Assembly: GCA_910577835.1 (NCBI GenBank) | Contig: CAJTOU010000053.1 | Coordinates: forward strand, 9,666 to 19,947 | Direction: 5' to 3' | Source: an uncultured Lachnospiraceae bacterium | GTDB lineage: Bacteria > Bacillota_A > Clostridia > Lachnospirales > Lachnospiraceae | DNA: 10,282 nucleotides | The notes under the pieces: generated by a model | Told to the model about the DNA's origin: nothing | The model's database searches: none | The model's input: the letters and a program-made list of their open reading frames with translations, nothing else | Part shown: positions 7,183 through 10,282 of the stretch, piece by piece | Layout of the letters: each line of letters starts with the position of its first letter | Position numbering within the stretch: position 1 is the first letter of the stretch | Made by a program: the position numbers and the translations under genes

Positions 7183-8229
7183 TTGAATAATTTTAATGCT
7201 AATTGGATGTTTAATCGGTCAAATCTGTTTGGCATGGGAAGGAATTTTAACAGAAACTATAATCAGAACACCGCTCGGTCTTCATCCAATTATGTATCTG
7301 AAGCAAACGCGGTTGTATCAAATCCTTCTCAGCATACAAACACCAAAGAATCAGAAAAATGTGATTCTTCTTGTTGTTGTGAGGTCAGACCGACAGAGAC
7401 AATAAAAAAGCCAGAGCTGTCAGGCTGTCCTGTTAAATACGAAGAACTTGGACCACAGAAATCAAGAGTAGAATCCAGTTCGCCAGCCTGTTCCGTTAAA
7501 TGCAAAGAACCTTGCCTCCAGGGGCCAAAAGGAGAGCCTGGTCCACCTGGTTGTCCCGGAGAACGTGGAGAACGTGGAGAGCCTGGTCCGCCCGGTTGTC
7601 CCGGAGAACGTGGAGAGCCTGGTCCGCCCGGCTGTCCTGGAGAACGTGGAGAAACCGGTCCTCAGGGACCAAGAGGAGAGCCTGGTCCGCCCGGCTGTCC
7701 CGGAGAACGTGGAGAAACCGGTCCTCAGGGAGTTACAGGACCACAAGGGTCGCAAGGCGCAACTGGTCCTCAGGGACCAAGAGGAGAACCCGGTGCACGT
7801 GGACCGGCAGGACCTCCTGGTTATCCGCAAAATAGTATATTTGCATCATTTTTAGGACAGGAGCTTATTTTGCCAGAAAATGCAAATCTTCCGCTTAAAA
7901 TAGATATATCAGATATAACCCAAAATATATCTCTTTGCAATGATTATTCCATATTGCTGACTCCCGGATGTTATGCAGTCTATTATTATATATCCACAGT
8001 AATGAAAAGACATGGTTTTATAAAGCTTACACCCATATTTAATGACTGTGTGCAGACAGTTTATACTGTATATGCGGAGGCGGAAAAGCGCAAGGAAATG
8101 CTTGTAATATCAAGATATTTTATTATCGAAATACCCAGTACGTCCACGCTGTTCTTTGCATGGGATTCTTCAGCAAGCACTTCCAAAATCAATATGAACC
8201 TGAGCATAGAAAAACTTGGCAGGCAATAA
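7183..8229 (+). CDS. Collagen-like protein with BclA-type C-terminal domain
   Basis: The gene starts at TTG (7183), six bases after AGGTGG; the first in-frame ATG (7207) has no such site. The 348-residue product has no signal peptide. Residues 1-113 are Asn-rich, then Cys-rich (CDSSCCCEV at 60-68, and further Cys at 82, 103, 107 and 111). Residues 114-215 are 34 uninterrupted Gly-X-Y triplets, built mainly on four copies of GEPGPPGCPGER. Fifteen Y positions are Pro and only four are Thr, and four triplets are GCP (Cys124, 139, 151, 172). Residues 216-348 form a beta-rich domain (LLTPGCYAVYYYIS at 261-274) like the C-terminal trimer-forming domain of BclA and related exosporium proteins. A spore-surface or cell-surface filament is the best guess. 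The glycosyltransferase gene follows at once. Confidence 0.9.
   Translation: MNNFNANWMFNRSNLFGMGRNFNRNYNQNTARSSSNYVSEANAVVSNPSQHTNTKESEKCDSSCCCEVRPTETIKKPELSGCPVKYEELGPQKSRVESSSPACSVKCKEPCLQGPKGEPGPPGCPGERGERGEPGPPGCPGERGEPGPPGCPGERGETGPQGPRGEPGPPGCPGERGETGPQGVTGPQGSQGATGPQGPRGEPGARGPAGPPGYPQNSIFASFLGQELILPENANLPLKIDISDITQNISLCNDYSILLTPGCYAVYYYISTVMKRHGFIKLTPIFNDCVQTVYTVYAEAEKRKEMLVISRYFIIEIPSTSTLFFAWDSSASTSKINMNLSIEKLGRQ
7522..7827 (+). repeat. Collagen-coding repeat, 36-base unit
   Basis: Four near-identical 36-base units encode GEPGPPGCPGER. The second and third are directly adjacent; an extra GER triplet separates the first from the second, and GETGPQGPR separates the third from the fourth. 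Such arrays change copy number by slippage or unequal recombination, so rod length may differ between strains. Confidence 0.85.
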
Positions 8230-8252
8230 TTCAAAGAAAAGGAGGAATTGAT

Positions 8253-9329
8253 ATGCCAACAATAAGTCTTTGCATGATTGTCAAAAATGAGGAGAAGCAT
8301 ATTGCACGCTGTCTTGACAGTGTAGCACAACTTGTAGATGAAATTATTATTGTAGATACCGGTTCGGTGGACCGAACGATAGAAATAGTATCCAATTATA
8401 CATCAAAGGTATATTCGTATCTATGGAAAGATGATTTTTCCGATGCCAGAAATTATTCTTTTTCCAAGGCATCTATGGATTATTGTATGTGGATGGATGC
8501 CGATGATATTCTGGAAGAAACGGAAAAAGATAAATTTCTGCAATTAAAGCAGACTTTGTCATTAGATGTGGATATTGTAATGATGAAATATAATACTTCT
8601 TTTGATGAGGCTGGTAAACCTTCTTTTTCTTATTTCAGGGAAAGATGGATTAAAAACTGTTCTCAATACCGCTGGCTTGGTGTGGTCCATGAAGTAATTC
8701 CTCCAAGTGGCAATATAGTTTATTCCGATATTGCGATTAGCCACAAAAAAATAAATGCCGGAGATCCTGACAGAAATCTGAATATATACCGGAAGGTGCT
8801 GGCAGAGGGAAAATATTTGGATTCGCGGCAGCAATATTATTATGGGCGGGAGTTATACTATCACAAACAGTATGAAGAGGCTGTTTCTGTATTGGAACAA
8901 TTTCTGATTTCAGTGGAAGGATGGATTGAAAATAAAATAGAGGCATGCTCTATTTGTGCCAACTGTTATTATTGTCTTGGGCAAGAACAATCTGCATTAA
9001 ACACTCTTCTGCGAAGTATGAGCTTTGATTTGCCAAGAGCTGAATTGTGTTGTGAAATCGGGAAATATTTTTTGGAACATGGGAACTACAATATTGCCAT
9101 TTATTGGTATGAAACTGCATTGAACAGACCAAAAAATGAATATTCAAGTGGGTTTGTTCTGCCGGATTGCTATGATTATATCCCTCTTTTACAGTTATGT
9201 GTATGTTTTGACAAAATAGGAGACCAGAAAAAAGCAAAAGAATACAATGAAAGAGCAGGAGCCTGTAAGCCCTATTCTAAAGCATATCTTTATAATAAAC
9301 AATATTTTGACAGTCTGCAGATTTCCTAG
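8253..9329 (+). CDS. GT2-family glycosyltransferase with C-terminal TPR repeats
   Basis: The ATG at 8253 follows GGAGG (8241-8245) by seven bases; an upstream in-frame start at 8160 would overlap the collagen gene and has no ribosome site. The 358-residue product lacks a signal peptide and membrane segments, so it acts in the cytosol. Residues 3-110 are a GT-A domain: ISLCMIVKNEEKHIARCLDS at 4-23, the nucleotide-binding IIIVDTGSVDRT at 31-42, and the metal-binding DADD at 82-85. WLGVVHEVI (141-149) lies in the likely acceptor part. From about 195 to 338 four TPR-like helical pairs follow (for example YYGRELYYHKQYEEAVSVLE). This layout is shared with SunS-like enzymes that glycosylate peptides. 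Placed 23 bases after one collagen gene and just before another, it likely attaches sugar to these proteins, probably at Thr. The donor sugar cannot be told. Confidence 0.9.
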   Translation: MPTISLCMIVKNEEKHIARCLDSVAQLVDEIIIVDTGSVDRTIEIVSNYTSKVYSYLWKDDFSDARNYSFSKASMDYCMWMDADDILEETEKDKFLQLKQTLSLDVDIVMMKYNTSFDEAGKPSFSYFRERWIKNCSQYRWLGVVHEVIPPSGNIVYSDIAISHKKINAGDPDRNLNIYRKVLAEGKYLDSRQQYYYGRELYYHKQYEEAVSVLEQFLISVEGWIENKIEACSICANCYYCLGQEQSALNTLLRSMSFDLPRAELCCEIGKYFLEHGNYNIAIYWYETALNRPKNEYSSGFVLPDCYDYIPLLQLCVCFDKIGDQKKAKEYNERAGACKPYSKAYLYNKQYFDSLQIS

Positions 9330-9337
9330 AGTATATT

Positions 9338-9365
9338 TTGACATATTCTAATTTTTATCTAAAAT
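9338..9365 (+). promoter_or_regulatory. Sigma-A-type promoter before second collagen gene
   Basis: A consensus TTGACA (9338-9343) is followed after 16 bases by TAAAAT (9360-9365), the same -10 box as in the leuC promoter. It starts nine bases after the glycosyltransferase stop. The predicted start lies inside the inverted repeat at 9354-9388, which could block it. A sigma-K-like pair lies further on and is an alternative. Confidence 0.45.
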
Positions 9366-9388
9366 ATGTAACAAATATTTTAGATAAA
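9354..9388. repeat. Perfect 14-bp inverted repeat, operator or hairpin
   Basis: The arms TTTATCTAAAATAT (9354-9367) and ATATTTTAGATAAA (9375-9388) are exact complements around a seven-base loop. No T run follows on either strand and the stem is nearly all A/T, so it is a poor terminator. Its left arm covers the -10 box of the promoter at 9338-9365, which suits an operator. Confidence 0.65.
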
Positions 9389-9397
9389 CATAAAATA
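9371..9397 (+). promoter_or_regulatory. Sigma-K-like promoter motif, second collagen gene
   Basis: AC (9371-9372, within AACA) and CATAAAATA (9389-9397) match the sigma-K pattern AC and CATAnnnTA with a 16-base spacer, the same spacing as the motif before the first collagen gene. It would start transcription near 9404, leaving a leader of about 54 bases. The DNA is AT-rich, so a chance match is possible. Confidence 0.35.
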
Positions 9398-9457
9398 TTT
9401 GTAGAAAAAGATATTTATAAGTATTTTTTCAGATAATTTAGAAAGGATTTGATTTTT

Positions 9458-10282
9458 ATGGATAATAACAATCCATACAGCAACTGTCAGAATCAGTGTC
9501 ATCCTCCATGCTGTGAACGCGGGTCTGCGGGACCTAAGGGAGATACTGGTCCCATGGGACCACAGGGTATGAAAGGAGATACTGGTTGTCCGGGTCAAAA
9601 GGGTGACAAAGGAGAACCAGGTCCTATGGGACCTCAGGGTATTCCAGGTTGTCCCGGACCGAGAGGACCAAGAGGAAATACAGGGCCAGTAGGACCTACC
9701 GGAAACACAGGGCCAAGAGGTTATGCCGGACCAAGAGGTTACGCCGGACCTCAGGGTATGCAAGGTATCCAGGGTGTTCGTGGTGATATTGGACCGAAAG
9801 GTGACCCAGGTTGTGAAGGCCCTAAGGGAGATGTCGGACCTCAGGGACCGGCTGGACCAATTGGGCCAACAGGACCTGTGGGACCGCAAGGAGATATCGG
9901 GCTTCAGGGGCCAAGAGGTATTCCGGGACCAGCCGGAGCAACAGGTCCAACAGGTCCTATGGGACCACAAGGCGTAACAGGACCGCAAGGTATTCAGGGT
10001 GTGACTGGACCAATCGGTATCCAGGGACCAAAAGGATGTCCAGGAGATGATGGCCCAACAGGTCCGACAGGAGCAGACGGAGCAACAGGTCCGACAGGAG
10101 CAGACGGAGCAACAGGTCCAACAGGAGCAACAGGCCCAACAGGAGCAGACGGAGCAACAGGTCCAACTGGCCCAACAGGTCCGACAGGTCCAACAGGAGC
10201 AGACGGAGTAATAGGTCCGACAGGTGTAACAGGTCCGACAGGAGCAACTGGCCCAACAGGAGCAGACGGAGCAACAGGTCCA
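9458..10282 (+). CDS. Second collagen-like protein, 3' end outside window
   Basis: The ATG at 9458 follows GAAAGGA (9441-9447) by ten bases. The frame has no stop in 275 codons and runs off the window. Residues 1-21 are a short head with four Cys (10, 14, 18, 19) and no signal peptide. From Gly22 to the edge every third residue is Gly: 84 full triplets without a break. The first 59 triplets are varied, with many charged, Met and Ile residues and Cys at X positions 44, 65, 119 and 194. From codon 199 the rod becomes low-complexity GPT, GAT and GAD, with Thr at Y in 19 of 25 triplets, the type of site that is O-glycosylated in BclA. A C-terminal trimer domain probably follows outside. It is preceded by the glycosyltransferase and has its own promoter region. 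Confidence 0.92.
   Translation, partial: MDNNNPYSNCQNQCHPPCCERGSAGPKGDTGPMGPQGMKGDTGCPGQKGDKGEPGPMGPQGIPGCPGPRGPRGNTGPVGPTGNTGPRGYAGPRGYAGPQGMQGIQGVRGDIGPKGDPGCEGPKGDVGPQGPAGPIGPTGPVGPQGDIGLQGPRGIPGPAGATGPTGPMGPQGVTGPQGIQGVTGPIGIQGPKGCPGDDGPTGPTGADGATGPTGADGATGPTGATGPTGADGATGPTGPTGPTGPTGADGVIGPTGVTGPTGATGPTGADGATGP
10052..10282 (+). repeat. Thr-rich collagen repeat, 27-base unit
   Basis: Nine-residue units (GPTGADGAT) and parts of them fill the region to the window edge. Two copies, 10061-10087 and 10088-10114, are identical at all 27 bases. Such identity suggests recent expansion and a rod whose length varies. Confidence 0.85.

Noticed and set aside
8160..8252. Upstream start of the glycosyltransferase
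   Set aside because: It lies inside the collagen gene in another frame; the family N-terminus (MPTISLCMIVKNEE) and GGAGG fit 8253.
9380..9988. Minus-strand frame of 202 codons, Ser/Trp-rich
   Set aside because: It is the complement of Gly-X-Y codons, with no ribosome site; the + strand collagen gene explains it.
9957..10274. Minus-strand Leu-rich frame
   Set aside because: Shadow of the GPT/GAT/GAD repeat read backwards.
7522..10282. CRISPR array suggested by regular repeats
   Set aside because: The repeats keep a Gly-X-Y reading frame and have no unique spacers.

Overview
The window looks like chromosomal DNA of a low-GC Gram-positive anaerobe of the class Clostridia, most likely a spore-forming Lachnospiraceae. 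The grounds are consensus AGGAGG ribosome binding sites before most genes, AT-rich gaps, a clostridial-type leuC/leuD pair, and collagen-like proteins without signal peptides beside a cytosolic glycosyltransferase, as in spore-surface loci. The family assignment is inference; no rRNA or other marker gene is present.

Left part (1-3314, + strand): three tightly packed genes. The first is cut by the window edge and reads as a divergent Hsp70-like protein whose visible phosphate-binding loop is degenerate. The second is a TPR protein and the third a coiled-coil protein with two membrane segments. Together they could form a membrane-associated chaperone-like assembly; the function is not recognised.

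Middle part (3362-6105, + strand): a good sigma-A-type promoter drives leuC and leuD, the two subunits of isopropylmalate isomerase of leucine synthesis, followed by a membrane-anchored protein with the fold signature of an Amidase_3 peptidoglycan amidase. That protein has lost three of the four catalytic or zinc-binding positions, so it is probably a pseudoenzyme. A perfect 24-bp palindrome with a T run ends this unit. It contains the stop codons of both this gene and the convergent gene that follows.

The convergent gene (6080-6868, - strand) encodes a protein with an AP2-like domain at each end and a ruined HNH nuclease core between them. It looks like a homing-endonuclease-type protein reduced to DNA binding, and it has its own promoter.

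Right part (7183-10282, + strand): a collagen-like protein (34 uninterrupted Gly-X-Y triplets, Cys-rich head, BclA-like C-terminal domain), then a GT2-TPR glycosyltransferase 23 bases downstream, then a second, much longer collagen-like gene that runs off the window (84 complete triplets visible, ending in Thr-rich GPT/GAT/GAD repeats). The second collagen gene is open to the last base. The likely theme is assembly and glycosylation of spore-surface or cell-surface filaments: the enzyme could modify Thr residues of the collagen rods, and cysteines inside and beside the rods could cross-link them. Both collagen genes have a sigma-K-like motif pair upstream with the same 16-base spacing, which would fit mother-cell expression, but this is a weak signal in AT-rich DNA.
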